Below the pieces are notes generated by a model. That model did no database searches, was not told the origin of the DNA, and was given only the letters and a program-made list of their open reading frames with translations. This document shows positions 46,842 through 55,715 of a stretch of 64,000 nucleotides of DNA, piece by piece; position 1 is the stretch's first letter, and the number at the start of each line of letters is the position of its first letter. Position numbers and translations under genes: made by a program. The DNA comes from Pseudomonas sp. RIT-PI-AD (GTDB lineage: Bacteria > Pseudomonadota > Gammaproteobacteria > Pseudomonadales > Pseudomonadaceae): the NCBI RefSeq assembly GCF_025642785.1, contig NZ_JANZKU010000011.1, positions 1 through 64,000 on the forward strand, in the 5' to 3' direction.

Positions 46842-47795
46842 ATGTTCCGCTCCATCGCGCTCGCCCTGTTCGCCCTGCTGGCGAGCCCCTTCGGCCACGC
46901 CGACGAACTGCGCTATTACCCCTTGCCCGCCGGCAGCGCCCCGCAGGCGGTGGCGCCGGGCTCCGACGGACGCATCTGGTTCAGCGCCGGCGGCCTCGGC
47001 GCCCTGGGCCGGCTCGACCCGCAGACCGGCCAGAGCGAGCTGATTCCCCTGGGCCCGGAGGCGCATCCGCAGGACGTGCTGGTCGACGCCGACGGCGCCG
47101 CCTGGGTGGTGGACGCCGGGCTCAACGCACTGGTGCGCATCGACCCGCAGCGGCTCGGCGTGGAGACCTTCAAGCTGCCGCCGGAAGCGGCCGCCGCCGA
47201 GCTGGCCAGCGCCGTGCTGGATAACGATGGCAACCTCTGGTTCACCGGGCGCAAGGGCCTCTACGGGCGTTTCGACCCGCGCCGCAAGACCTTCCAGGTG
47301 TGGCCGGCGCCGGACGGCGAGGGCCCGGACGGCATCGGCGTGACCCCGGCCGGGGAAATCTGGTACGCCAACCCGCGCGGCCACGCCCTGGTGCACGTCG
47401 ACCCGGTGGACGGCCGCGCGGAGGTCCTCCCCGCCGCCCACCCTGGGCAGGCTCCGCAACGCCTGTGGAGCGACGCCCAGGGCAAGCTCTGGGTGAGCGC
47501 GGCGGACGCCGACGAACTCAGCCTCTACGATCCGCTGGCGCGGGAATGGCGTGAATGGCCGCTGCCGGACGGCGAGCAGGCGCGGCCCTACGCGGTGTAC
47601 GTCGACGAGCAGGACCGCATCTGGCTGAGCGACCTGGCCGGCGACGCCCTGTTGCGCTTCAACCCGTTCAGCCACGACTTCACCCGTTTCGCCAGTGACC
47701 GACCGGGCACCGCCGTGCGACAGTTGCGCGGCCGCGTCGGCGAGGTCTGGGGCGCGGAGTCCGGCCAGGACCGCCTGGTCGTCATCCGCTACTGA
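46842..47795 (+). CDS. Periplasmic streptogramin-lyase-like beta-propeller protein
   Basis: A 317-residue protein. Signal peptide 1-21 (ending GHA), then repeated blades with the Vgb/SMP-30-type pattern (DGRIWFSAGGLGALGRLDPQTG; DGNLWFTGRKGLYGRFDP; DRIWLSDLAGDALLRFNP). Virginiamycin B lyase relatives in Gram-negatives mostly have unknown function. The catalytic His/Glu pair of Vgb is not confirmed. It lies 16 bases before the GST gene. Confidence 0.82.
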   Translation: MFRSIALALFALLASPFGHADELRYYPLPAGSAPQAVAPGSDGRIWFSAGGLGALGRLDPQTGQSELIPLGPEAHPQDVLVDADGAAWVVDAGLNALVRIDPQRLGVETFKLPPEAAAAELASAVLDNDGNLWFTGRKGLYGRFDPRRKTFQVWPAPDGEGPDGIGVTPAGEIWYANPRGHALVHVDPVDGRAEVLPAAHPGQAPQRLWSDAQGKLWVSAADADELSLYDPLAREWREWPLPDGEQARPYAVYVDEQDRIWLSDLAGDALLRFNPFSHDFTRFASDRPGTAVRQLRGRVGEVWGAESGQDRLVVIRY

Positions 47796-47810
47796 TCACG
47801 AGGAGAGCCC

Positions 47811-48431
47811 ATGAGCCTGACCCTGTTCCATTCGCCGCTGTCGCCTTTCGTGCGCAAGGTGGTGGTCCTGCTGCACGAGACCGGGCAGATCGACCGCGTG
47901 ACCCTGCAAGGCGCGCACCTGAGCCCGGTGGCGCCGAGCGCCGAGGTCAACCGCGACAACCCGGCCGGGAAGATTCCCGCCCTGCGCCTGGAGGACGGCA
48001 GCGTGTTGCACGACAGCCGGGTGATCCTCGACTACCTCGACCACCAGCACGCCGGCCCGCCGCTGATTCCCCGCGAAGGCGCCGCCCGCTGGCGTGCCCT
48101 GACCCTGGCGTCCCTCGCCGACGCCATCCTCGACGCCACCGTGCTGCTGCGCTACGAAAGCGCCCTGCGCCCCGAGGACAAGCGCTGGGACGCCTGGCAG
48201 GCGGGGCAGCGGGAGAAGATCCAGCGGACCCTGGACTACCTGGAGAGCGCGGCGATCGACGAACTGGCCAGCCGGTTCGACATCGCCGCCATTGGCGCGG
48301 CCTGCGCCCTCGGCTACCTGGACCTGCGCCTGGCCGACTTCGCCTGGCGCGAGCGCTATCCGCGCCTGGCGCACTGGTATGCCCAGGCGCAGCAGCGTCC
48401 GTCGATGCGCGCCAGCGCGCCGCCGGCCTGA
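47811..48431 (+). CDS. Glutathione S-transferase family protein
   Basis: A 206-residue GST. The thioredoxin-like N-domain has SPLSPFVRKVVV (Ser catalytic region), NPAGKIPAL (cis-Pro) and EDGSVLHDSRVILDYL. The helical C-domain has SRFDIAAIGAACALGYLDLR. CACGAGGAGAGCCC precedes the ATG. Substrate unknown. Confidence 0.92.
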   Translation: MSLTLFHSPLSPFVRKVVVLLHETGQIDRVTLQGAHLSPVAPSAEVNRDNPAGKIPALRLEDGSVLHDSRVILDYLDHQHAGPPLIPREGAARWRALTLASLADAILDATVLLRYESALRPEDKRWDAWQAGQREKIQRTLDYLESAAIDELASRFDIAAIGAACALGYLDLRLADFAWRERYPRLAHWYAQAQQRPSMRASAPPA

Positions 48432-48544
48432 ACCGGCCCGGGCGAGGCGGGCCCGGCCTCGCGGACCGGGAACAACCGGGCGATGCGCCGCGCCAGCCAG
48501 TGGGCGGCGCGCGCTTCCTCGCGCAATCCGAGGTGCCGGCTCAT
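48356..48544 (-). CDS. Possible small ORF coupled to the creD-downstream gene
   Basis: A 62-codon ORF whose ATG overlaps the stop of the gene at 48541-48843 (ATGA). It overlaps the GST 3' end by 76 bases on the opposite strand. The N-terminal 30 residues are plausible (HLGLREEARAAHWLARRIARL); the rest is shadow-like. Weak candidate. Confidence 0.25.
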   Translation of the reverse strand: MSRHLGLREEARAAHWLARRIARLFPVREAGPASPGPVQAGGALARIDGRCCAWAYQCARRG

Positions 48545-48843
48545 CGCGGGCGGCTCCAGCGGAAGGCCAGCGCGGCGAGCAGCAGCGCGGGTTGCAGGAT
48601 CGCCAGGCAGAAGGCCAGGAACGACCTCACCTGGAGATTGCGCCGGGCCTCCTCGACGCCGCTGAGCGCGCGCCAGAAGCCATCCGGCAGCCCCCACAGC
48701 AGCAGACCGGCGAGGGGTTCGCCGCTGCCCAGCCAGCCGGCGAGCGGGCCGAAGGCCCCGGCGAACATCATCGTCCCCGGGACCAGCAGGCTGAGCAACA
48801 GACCGCCGCCGAAGCAGACACACAGACGCAAAAGGCTTTTCAT
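48541..48843 (-). CDS. Small membrane protein downstream of creD (PA0466-like)
   Basis: A 100-residue protein with two hydrophobic segments (about 3-32 and 76-95) and a charged middle. GGAGTGCCC lies before the ATG. It is the gene after creD in the same direction, matching PAO1 order (PA0466). No known function. Confidence 0.68.
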   Translation of the reverse strand: MKSLLRLCVCFGGGLLLSLLVPGTMMFAGAFGPLAGWLGSGEPLAGLLLWGLPDGFWRALSGVEEARRNLQVRSFLAFCLAILQPALLLAALAFRWSRPR

Positions 48844-48879
48844 GGGCACTCCGTGGCGCGTCGGGCGCGCCATCCAGGT

Positions 48880-50217
48880 TCAGGGGGCGACGGGCTTGCC
48901 GGTCAGGCCGTACCAGTCCAGGCGGCGGGTCAGCAGCATCACCGCGGCGAGCACGCCGAACACCAGCAGCGATCCCATCAACAACGCGTAGTCCTCGGCG
49001 CTGAGCAGGCCGTAGAGCATCCCGTAGAGGGCCGCCAACATCGCGCCGAAGCCCAGCCCGCGCACGCCGCTGCGCAACACGTTGCCGACGTAGAAGGCGT
49101 TCAGCCCGACGCAGGCGCCCGCCGACAGGCCGTAGGCCAGGCCGAACCCGAGGTGCTCCGACAGCGAGACCAGCAGCAGGTAGAAGAGCGCCAGGGACAG
49201 CCCGACCAGGCTGTACTGCACCGGGTGCACGGCGAGGCGCTTGAGCACTTCGAAGAGGAAGAAGCCGGCGAAGGTGAGCAGGACGAACAGCAGGGCGTAC
49301 TTGATCGCCCGCTCGCTCTTCAGGTACTGGTCCACCGGATCGATGAAGGTCACGCCCAGCTCGCGGACGGGAAAGCTCGCGCAGGACGGGTTGCGCACGC
49401 AGTTGGCCAGCGCTTCCTGGAGGTTGGTGGCGAAGAAGCTGGTCTGCCAGCGGGCAGTGAAGCCCTTGGCATCGGTCTCGCGCTCGCTGGGCAGGTATTC
49501 GCCGAAGAAGCTCGGGTGCGGCCAGTCGGATTTCAGCTCGATGCGGCTGTCGCGCCCCACCGGGTTGATCGCCAGCCGCTCGCTGCCCTGCAGGTCGAGG
49601 TCGAAGGCGAAATCGAGTGGCTGCGCGGCGCTCGTCAGGCTCGGCAGGGGCGCATGGACCCCGGCGCCGAGGCGCACGTCGCCGCTGCCGGGCTGGAAGC
49701 CGAAGGCCTGGCCGTTCAGGGTCACCACGAGGTCATTGCGGATGCCGCGGATATCGCTGATGCCCACGGCCAGGAAGGCCGGCTCGAACCGGTAGTCGGC
49801 GAACGCCTCGCCCAGCCCGAAACGCTCCGGCAAGGCGAAACGCCCGCTGATGTGGCTCTGGCCATGGTACAGACGCGCCTGGTAAATGCCGCGGCTTCGC
49901 GTTTCGGTGGAGACGTCGCCCGTCAGCGCGAAACGCTCCGGGAGGAAATACAGGCGCCCGGCATGCTCCTTCTCTTCCTGGTAGCGTTGCCCGTCGGCCC
50001 CGGTGCGCCATTCGCGCACCGACTTGCGGTACGGCAGCACCAGCAGGGGGCCGTTGATCTGCTGCGGGTAGCTGGAGCTGCGTGCGATGTCCTGCAAGAC
50101 CGCGTCGCGCAGGCGTTGGCGTTCGCCGACCAGGCCGTCGATCAGCGACAGCGGGATCAACAGGAGCAGGATCAGCAGGGCGATGGTGCCGAGTTTGAAA
50201 CCCAGGGTTCGGATCAT
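48880..50217 (-). CDS. creD: Inner membrane protein CreD
   Basis: A 445-residue membrane protein. One N-terminal helix (about 8-28), a large periplasmic domain, then a cluster of C-terminal helices (about 300-440, FVLLTFAGFFLFEVLKRL). RTDTEVEW-like CreD family sequence and the adjacent creC and creB confirm the call. CreD is a Cre-regulon target linked to beta-lactam resistance and envelope integrity; in this family its biochemical role is unresolved. Confidence 0.93.
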   Translation of the reverse strand: MIRTLGFKLGTIALLILLLLIPLSLIDGLVGERQRLRDAVLQDIARSSSYPQQINGPLLVLPYRKSVREWRTGADGQRYQEEKEHAGRLYFLPERFALTGDVSTETRSRGIYQARLYHGQSHISGRFALPERFGLGEAFADYRFEPAFLAVGISDIRGIRNDLVVTLNGQAFGFQPGSGDVRLGAGVHAPLPSLTSAAQPLDFAFDLDLQGSERLAINPVGRDSRIELKSDWPHPSFFGEYLPSERETDAKGFTARWQTSFFATNLQEALANCVRNPSCASFPVRELGVTFIDPVDQYLKSERAIKYALLFVLLTFAGFFLFEVLKRLAVHPVQYSLVGLSLALFYLLLVSLSEHLGFGLAYGLSAGACVGLNAFYVGNVLRSGVRGLGFGAMLAALYGMLYGLLSAEDYALLMGSLLVFGVLAAVMLLTRRLDWYGLTGKPVAP

Positions 50218-50328
50218 GGCGGGACTCTGTGGGGTGGAAGATGCCCAGAGTCTGCCGGGCCCCTGTCGGGGCTTCGTGGCGCCGCCATGGAGAATCCATG
50301 GAGATTGTGTGACGCCGCGGGCCGCGCC

Positions 50329-51753
50329 TCAGGCCGCCGGCAGGGTCAGACGCGCGTACACGCCGTCGTCGCGGTTGGCCAGCTCCAGCGTCCCGCCGTG
50401 CAACTGCGCGACTTCCTGGACGAAGTTCAAGCCGAGCCCGGTGCTCTTGCGCCCGCTGGATGGGCGCGGCAGGGAATAGAAGCGCTCGGTCAGGCGCGGC
50501 AGCGCGTAGTCGGGAATCGCCGGGCCCTGGTTGAACAGGCCGAGGCTGGCCAGGCGGCCCTGGCGACCGGCGTCGAACTCCAGACGGGCGCCGACGGGCG
50601 CGAAATCCAGGGCATTGTCCAGCAGGTTGCCCAGGGCCTGGCGCAGCAGGAACCGCTCGCCGATCGCCGCGAGTTCCGCCGGCACCCGGTTCTCCACCCG
50701 CAGGCCGGCGCCCTCCAGGCGCGCCGTGCGCGCCAGCAGCACCTCGTCCACCAGGGCGCGCAGGGGAATTTCCACGCGCTCCTCCAACCCCTGGCGCTGC
50801 TCCACCTGGGCCAGGTCGAGCAACCGCTCGATCAGCTGTTGCAGGCGCGCGCTCTCGCGCTCGATGTGGGCGACGAAGCGCTGCCGCTGCTCGGCCGGCA
50901 TCTCCCCCTCGAGCAGCTCGGCGGCGCCACGGATCGCCGCCAGCGGGCTCTTCAATTCGTGGGTCAGGGTGTGCACGTAGCGCTCGACGTAGGCCTTGCC
51001 CTCCAGCTCGACGCGCATCCGCTCCACCGCCTCGGCCAGGTGCGCCAGCTCGCCGCCACGCAGGCGCGGCAAGGCCGCGCGCTCGCCGGCGCTGACCGCG
51101 CGGGCATAGCGGGTCAGTCGCCGCAGCGAGCCGCTGAGCCACCAGGAGAGCAGCCCGCCGACCAGCAGGCCGAGACCGATCAGCCCGGCGCCGAGCCAGG
51201 CCAGGCGCCGCTGCGAACGCTCGATGTAGGGTTGCAGGGTGCGGTTCGGCTTGGCCACCGAAACCACGCCGATGATCCGCTCGCCGTCCATGATCGGCGC
51301 CGCCACGTACATCACCGAGGAATCCGGGTCGTCGGCGTTCTCCCGGGTCGAACGGGCGCCGTAGTGGCCCTCCAGGGTCAGGTGGACATCGTTCCAGCGC
51401 GAGTAGTCCTGGCCGACGCCGATCCCGCTGGAATCCAGCAGGACGATGCCATGGGCGTCGGTGACGTAGATGCGATGGTTCACCGCGGTCTTGCGCACGC
51501 CCCAGATGTTCGCCTGCGGGCGCCGCTGCCCGTAGGCCCGGAGCAGTTCGGTCAGGCGGCTGTCGCCGAGGGTGCCGCGCTTCACGTCGTCGCGGAGGAT
51601 TTCCGCCAGCAGGTTGGCGGTGTCCACCAGGGTCTCCTCGGTGGACTGGCGCATGCCGGGGCGGATCTCGTCCATCACCGTGGCGAGCACGAACCAGCCG
51701 GACAGCCCGACGAAGAGGAAATAGACCAGGAAGATCCGCGCGCCCAGGGGCAT
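50329..51753 (-). CDS. creC: Sensor histidine kinase CreC
   Basis: A 474-residue membrane kinase. Helix at about 7-27, periplasmic PDC/Cache-like sensor (YVTDAHGIVLLDSSGIG), second helix about 185-208, HAMP, HisKA with HELKSPLAAIRGA (His at about 265), and HATPase with NLLDNALDF, GPAIPDYALPRLTERFY and GLGLNFV. It phosphorylates CreB; in P. aeruginosa it is activated on loss of penicillin-binding protein 4. It lies 3 bp after creB. Confidence 0.94.
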   Translation of the reverse strand: MPLGARIFLVYFLFVGLSGWFVLATVMDEIRPGMRQSTEETLVDTANLLAEILRDDVKRGTLGDSRLTELLRAYGQRRPQANIWGVRKTAVNHRIYVTDAHGIVLLDSSGIGVGQDYSRWNDVHLTLEGHYGARSTRENADDPDSSVMYVAAPIMDGERIIGVVSVAKPNRTLQPYIERSQRRLAWLGAGLIGLGLLVGGLLSWWLSGSLRRLTRYARAVSAGERAALPRLRGGELAHLAEAVERMRVELEGKAYVERYVHTLTHELKSPLAAIRGAAELLEGEMPAEQRQRFVAHIERESARLQQLIERLLDLAQVEQRQGLEERVEIPLRALVDEVLLARTARLEGAGLRVENRVPAELAAIGERFLLRQALGNLLDNALDFAPVGARLEFDAGRQGRLASLGLFNQGPAIPDYALPRLTERFYSLPRPSSGRKSTGLGLNFVQEVAQLHGGTLELANRDDGVYARLTLPAA

Positions 51754-51756
51754 CGC

Positions 51757-52437
51757 CTAGCGCTCCGGGTCGTAGCTGTAGCCGAGCCCGCGATGGGTCT
51801 GGATCGGCTCGAGGTCCGGGCGTACCTGCCGCAACTTGGCGCGCAGGCTCTTGATGTGGCTGTCCACGCTGCGCTCGTAGCCGGCCTCGCGGGCGACGCC
51901 GAGGGCGTCGAGCAACTGCTCGCGGGCGAACACCCGCTGCGGCTGGCCGAGCAGCGTCTGCAACAGGCGGAACTCATGGCGGGTCAGGACCAGCGGCTGG
52001 CCCTGGTAGTGGATGCGAAAGCGTTCCAAGTCGACCTGGAACGGCCCGGGCGGGGCCGGCGTCGGCGCATCCCGGGGCGCCAGGCGCCGCAGGATCGCCT
52101 TGACCCGGGCGGCGACCTCCCGCGGGCTGAACGGCTTGACCACGTAGTCGTCGGCGCCGATCTCCAGGCCCACCACCCGGTCGATCTCGGCGTCCCGCGC
52201 GGTCAGAAAGATCACCGGCAGGTCGGAGAAACGCCGCAGCCGCTTGCAGGCCTCGAACCCGCTGATGTCGGGCAGGCCGACGTCGAGGATCAGCAGGTCG
52301 AAGGGTTGCCGTTCGAGCAGGGCCAGGGCTTCGCCGGCCAGGCCCAGCCAGGTGGTGGCGAAGCCCTCGGCCTGCAGCGCGTAGATCAGGGTGTCGGCGA
52401 TGGCGGCTTCGTCTTCGACGATCAGCACGGACGGCAT
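51757..52437 (-). CDS. creB: Response regulator CreB
   Basis: A 226-residue OmpR/PhoB-type regulator. Receiver with Asp8/Glu9 pocket, phosphoacceptor Asp52 (LILDVGLPD), Thr79 and Lys101 (YVVKPFSP). The winged helix (about 130-226) shows LTRHEFRLLQTLL and SVDSHIKSLRAKL. It binds TTCAC-N6-TTCAC cre tags in P. aeruginosa; such a tag was not located by eye here. Confidence 0.95.
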   Translation of the reverse strand: MPSVLIVEDEAAIADTLIYALQAEGFATTWLGLAGEALALLERQPFDLLILDVGLPDISGFEACKRLRRFSDLPVIFLTARDAEIDRVVGLEIGADDYVVKPFSPREVAARVKAILRRLAPRDAPTPAPPGPFQVDLERFRIHYQGQPLVLTRHEFRLLQTLLGQPQRVFAREQLLDALGVAREAGYERSVDSHIKSLRAKLRQVRPDLEPIQTHRGLGYSYDPER

Positions 52438-52576
52438 GGCGGGGGTCTCCGAGTCGGACCGGGCGCGGCGTGCGCCAGCGCCCGTACCCTCGTGGCACGG
52501 GCGAGCGCCGGAAGCCCGGCACGGTGCCGCAGCCGCGCGCCGCCGTCAATTGGCGGCGACGCTCAGCCGGGGTGGC

Positions 52577-53083
52577 TCAGCACTGCGGTTTGCCGGCGGT
52601 GAACTTGCGCGCCGGATCGACCGCCGCCTCCAGCCGCTCCAAGGCGTGGGCGCCGACCAGCAGGGGATAGTTGAAGGCGGTGCGGTCGGTGAGGTTGACC
52701 TCGACCGTATGCCGCTCCTGGCCCAGGCACAGCTCCATCTCGATCACCGGGCGCTTGGCCACTTCGGTGGCGCCGCTCTCTTCCTCTTCCTCGTCGGCGC
52801 GGTTCTTGATCTTGCTCATGCGCGCCAGGCGGTGTTCGTAGACGGTGGCATCGGCACCCTTGGAGGCCAGGCGGAAGCGTACCCAGGGTTCGCCCTCGCG
52901 CTCGAAGCGCTCGATGTCCTTGGCCGACAGCGAGGCGGTCAGCGCGCCGGTGTCCATCTTGGCTTTCAGGGTCTGGCCGATTTCCGGCAGGCGGATGTAT
53001 TCGTAGCGGCCGTAGAGGGTCGGCTGTTCGGCGGCGAAGGCCGGCAGGACGACCAGGCCGAGCAAGGCGAGAACTCGTTTCAA
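52577..53083 (-). CDS. Retropepsin-like ATP-dependent zinc protease family protein
   Basis: A 168-residue protein. Signal peptide 1-18 (ending AFA). The catalytic-type DTGA motif (Asp44, AKMDTGALTASLSA) marks the RimB/retropepsin-like family, and the C-terminal YPLLVGAHAL is the second conserved segment. The family name 'ATP-dependent zinc protease' is historical. Being exported fits a periplasmic role; substrate unknown. Confidence 0.85.
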   Translation of the reverse strand: MKRVLALLGLVVLPAFAAEQPTLYGRYEYIRLPEIGQTLKAKMDTGALTASLSAKDIERFEREGEPWVRFRLASKGADATVYEHRLARMSKIKNRADEEEEESGATEVAKRPVIEMELCLGQERHTVEVNLTDRTAFNYPLLVGAHALERLEAAVDPARKFTAGKPQC

Positions 53084-53201
53084 ACCGATTGCTCCTCGGT
53101 GAATGGCAGGGACCGCGCGCGGCCGCGATGGCAGGTCGCACGGGACAGGCCGATAGACTCGCGCGTCCGGGCTTGGTTCTGCGCGGAGGGCGAAGCGGGC
53201 T

Positions 53202-54449
53202 TCAGCCGAAATAGGAACCGCGCGCCGGCTCCACGTTCAGCCAGAGCCGCTCGAGGTGGCGAAAGCCCCATTGCTCGGCGGATTCGCGGCCGACGATGCG
53301 GTCGCGCCCGGCCTGTTTCTCCAGGTCCACCACTTCCTGGGGGATCGGCATCTTGGAGCGGGCCGAGAAGAACACCTTGACCTGCGGCGCCAGCAACGAG
53401 CGGTCGTGTTGTTCCAGCACCACGCCGAGGCGGCCGCTCTCCAGGCGCACCAGGGAGCCGGTGGGGTAGATGCCGACGGATTTGACGAAGGCCTGGAACA
53501 CCGCCTCGTCGAAATGCCCCGCGCACCACTCGGCCATCTTGCGGATCGACTCGGCCGGGTCCCAGCCCTTCTTGTACGGGCGGTCGGAGGTGATCGCGTC
53601 GTAGACGTCGCAGACCGCGGCCATCTTGGCGAACAGGCTGATCTGCTCGCCGGCCAGGTGGTGCGGGTAGCCGCTGCCGTCGATCTTCTCGTGGTGGTGC
53701 AGGCAGACGTCCAGCACCAGCGCGCTGACCTGCTTGCTGTCGAGGAGGATGCGCCCGCCGGCCTCGGGGTGCTCGCGCACCGCGGCGAACTCGCCGTCGG
53801 TCAGCTTGCCGGGCTTGTTCAGCACCTGCGGCGGGATCGCCATCTTGCCGATGTCGTGCAGCAACCCGGCGACGCCCGCCTCGCGGACCAGCGGCGCGTC
53901 CAGCTCCAGGCGCCGCGCCAGGGCGATCATCAGCGCGCAGACCGCCACCGAGTGCATGTAGGTGTATTCGTCCGAAGTCTTCAGCCGCGCCAGGCTGATC
54001 AGCGCGTTGGGATGGCGAGCCACCGAGGCGGCGATTTCCTCCACCAGCTCGCCGACATGGCCGGTGTCGATGGCCAGCCCCATGCGCGCGTCGTTGAACA
54101 TCGCCACCACCGCCGCCTTGGCGGCGCCGCAGAGCTTCTGTGCGCGGCCGATTTCCTCGTCCAGGGCCACCCGCCGCACCAGCGCCGGAGCTTCCGCCGC
54201 CAGCAGGCGCGCCTCGGCTTGCGCGCGGACCTCGGCGACGCTCTGGCTGGCCAGCCCCGCCTCGAGGTCGCGGCCCTTGTCGGTGTCGATCCAGAGCTCG
54301 CTCACGCCGCTGTCGCGCAAGCGTTGCAAATCGCGCTCGGAGGAGAGGTCGAAGCGGGTTTTCCAGAACGGATGGTCCATCCAGGAACCGCAGAGTTCGT
54401 GGACGTGCATCCCCAGGCGCAGATCGGCGACAGCGATACGTTTCAACAA
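53202..54449 (-). CDS. HD-GYP domain cyclic-di-GMP phosphodiesterase, TTG start
   Basis: A 415-residue protein. The N-terminal DUF3391 domain (LKRIAVADLRLGM, about 1-130) precedes an HD-GYP domain with GLLHDIGKMAIP (HD at about 198-199) and HHEKIDGSGYP (about 249-259), then AAVCDVYDAITSDRPYKKGW. All metal and GYP residues are present, so c-di-GMP hydrolysis is expected. The first of two adjacent TTG codons (54449) follows GGGAG by 8 bases and gives the MLKRIAV start typical of this family; the longer frame upstream is unlikely. Confidence 0.88.
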   Translation of the reverse strand: MLKRIAVADLRLGMHVHELCGSWMDHPFWKTRFDLSSERDLQRLRDSGVSELWIDTDKGRDLEAGLASQSVAEVRAQAEARLLAAEAPALVRRVALDEEIGRAQKLCGAAKAAVVAMFNDARMGLAIDTGHVGELVEEIAASVARHPNALISLARLKTSDEYTYMHSVAVCALMIALARRLELDAPLVREAGVAGLLHDIGKMAIPPQVLNKPGKLTDGEFAAVREHPEAGGRILLDSKQVSALVLDVCLHHHEKIDGSGYPHHLAGEQISLFAKMAAVCDVYDAITSDRPYKKGWDPAESIRKMAEWCAGHFDEAVFQAFVKSVGIYPTGSLVRLESGRLGVVLEQHDRSLLAPQVKVFFSARSKMPIPQEVVDLEKQAGRDRIVGRESAEQWGFRHLERLWLNVEPARGSYFG

Positions 54450-54595
54450 GGTGCGAGCTCCCGCGCGGGCGTGGAGACGCCCTGAAAGCACGGTAATACG
54501 CCACCCCTGCCCCGGCAAGGTCGCGCGTCAACTTGGGCTGAGCGGTACGCCTGGGTATGATGGCGACGCCTCAAGCGAGCCAAGGAACCGACCCC

Positions 54596-55489
54596 ATGCG
54601 GGCGCTCTTGACCGGCCTTTGCGCCACCTTTCTGCTGTTGCTCAACACCCTGCTGCTGATCGGGCCGATGATGCTCGTCGCGCTGTTCAAGCTGGTGGCG
54701 CCTGGCCAGGCGCTGCGCGACGCCTGCTCGCGCGGGGTGATGTGGATCGCCGAATACTGGGCGGAAAACGACAAGCGCATCTTCGCCCTGCTCACCCCGA
54801 CCGTCTGGGACATCCGCGGCGCCGCCGAGCTGCGCAAGGACACCTCCTACCTGGTGATCAGCAACCACCAGTCCTGGGTCGACATCCCGGCGCTGGTGCA
54901 GGCGTTCAACCGCAAGGCGCCCTACTTCAAGTTCTTCCTCAAGCAGCAACTGATCTGGGTGCCCTTCCTCGGCCTGGCCTTCTGGGCGCTGGACTACCCC
55001 TTCATGAAGCGCTACTCCAAGGCCTACCTGGACAAGCACCCGGAGATGAAGGGCAAGGACCTGGAGATCACCCGCGCCGCCTGCGAGAAGTTCAAGCGCC
55101 TGCCGGTAACCGTGGTCAACTACCTGGAAGGCACGCGCTTCACCCCGGCCAAGCAGGCGCGCCAGGGCTCGCCCTATCGCCACCTGCTCAAGCCGAAGGC
55201 CGGCGGCGTGGCCTTCGTCCTCGCCGCCCTCGGCGAGCAACTCGATGCCATCCTCGACGTCACCCTGGTCTACCCCGGCGAGCGGGTGCCGGGTTTCTGG
55301 GACCTGCTCTGCGGCCGGGTGCCGAAGGTGATCGTCGACATCCGCACCCTGGCGCTCGACCCGGCGCTGTGGCGCGGTGACTACCAGAACGACCCGGTCT
55401 TCCGCCAATACGTGCAGGATTGGGTATCCGCGTTGTGGCGGGAGAAGGACGCCCGCATCGACCGCCTGCGCGCCGAACTGCCCGGCTGA
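54596..55489 (+). CDS. Membrane acyltransferase (PlsC/YihG-like)
   Basis: A 297-residue 1-acylglycerol-3-phosphate acyltransferase-like enzyme. Transmembrane helix 7-30. HX4D is SNHQSWVD (His91, Asp96), and EGTRFTPAKQARQGSPYRHLLKPKAGG follows as two partly separated motifs (EGTR, then KAGG). It fits the YihG/LCLAT branch. The start MRALLTGL with AAGGAACC upstream is preferred to one 13 codons earlier. Confidence 0.9.
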   Translation: MRALLTGLCATFLLLLNTLLLIGPMMLVALFKLVAPGQALRDACSRGVMWIAEYWAENDKRIFALLTPTVWDIRGAAELRKDTSYLVISNHQSWVDIPALVQAFNRKAPYFKFFLKQQLIWVPFLGLAFWALDYPFMKRYSKAYLDKHPEMKGKDLEITRAACEKFKRLPVTVVNYLEGTRFTPAKQARQGSPYRHLLKPKAGGVAFVLAALGEQLDAILDVTLVYPGERVPGFWDLLCGRVPKVIVDIRTLALDPALWRGDYQNDPVFRQYVQDWVSALWREKDARIDRLRAELPG

Positions 55490-55631
55490 GGCCGCGCCCC
55501 GCCTCCCTCCACGTCTTTCCGACGAAACCGCCAAGCCTGCCTCCGGGCCCCGTGCCAGGGGTGCGGGCGGGCGCTTCCCGTGCGCCACGCGGCGGCCCCG
55601 GGTTGGCCCCGGACCGCCCTTCCGTGTTTAT

Positions 55632-55649
55632 ATTGAACGTTCGATCAAT
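55632..55649. promoter_or_regulatory. Putative BetI operator upstream of betT
   Basis: ATTGAACGTTCGATCAAT, half-sites ATTGA and TCAAT around ACGTTCGA, 63 bp before the betT ATG. It resembles BetI sites of the choline-responsive TetR repressor (ATTGAACGTTCAAT core). Choline induction of betT would follow. Confidence 0.6.
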
Positions 55650-55673
55650 AAAATGACGACACAGGAGGTTCAT

Positions 55674-55715
55674 TTGCTCCCCATCCGGCACTCCGCTACG
55701 GGCGTTCGACCATGA
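55674..55715 (+). CDS. Possible leader peptide coupled to betT
   Basis: A 13-codon ORF from TTG (55674) with an excellent GGAGG at 6-7 bases, ending TGA at 55713-55715, which overlaps the betT ATG (ATGA). betT itself has no strong ribosome site, so coupling to this leader is plausible. An ATG 21 bases upstream (55653) in frame could also start it. Confidence 0.35.
   Translation: MLPIRHSATGVRP

Noticed and set aside
48292-52602. 1436-codon plus-strand ORF opposite creBCD
   Set aside because: Sequence is Gln/Arg/Ala-rich antisense shadow of the conserved creBCD genes in high-GC DNA, with no domain or credible start.
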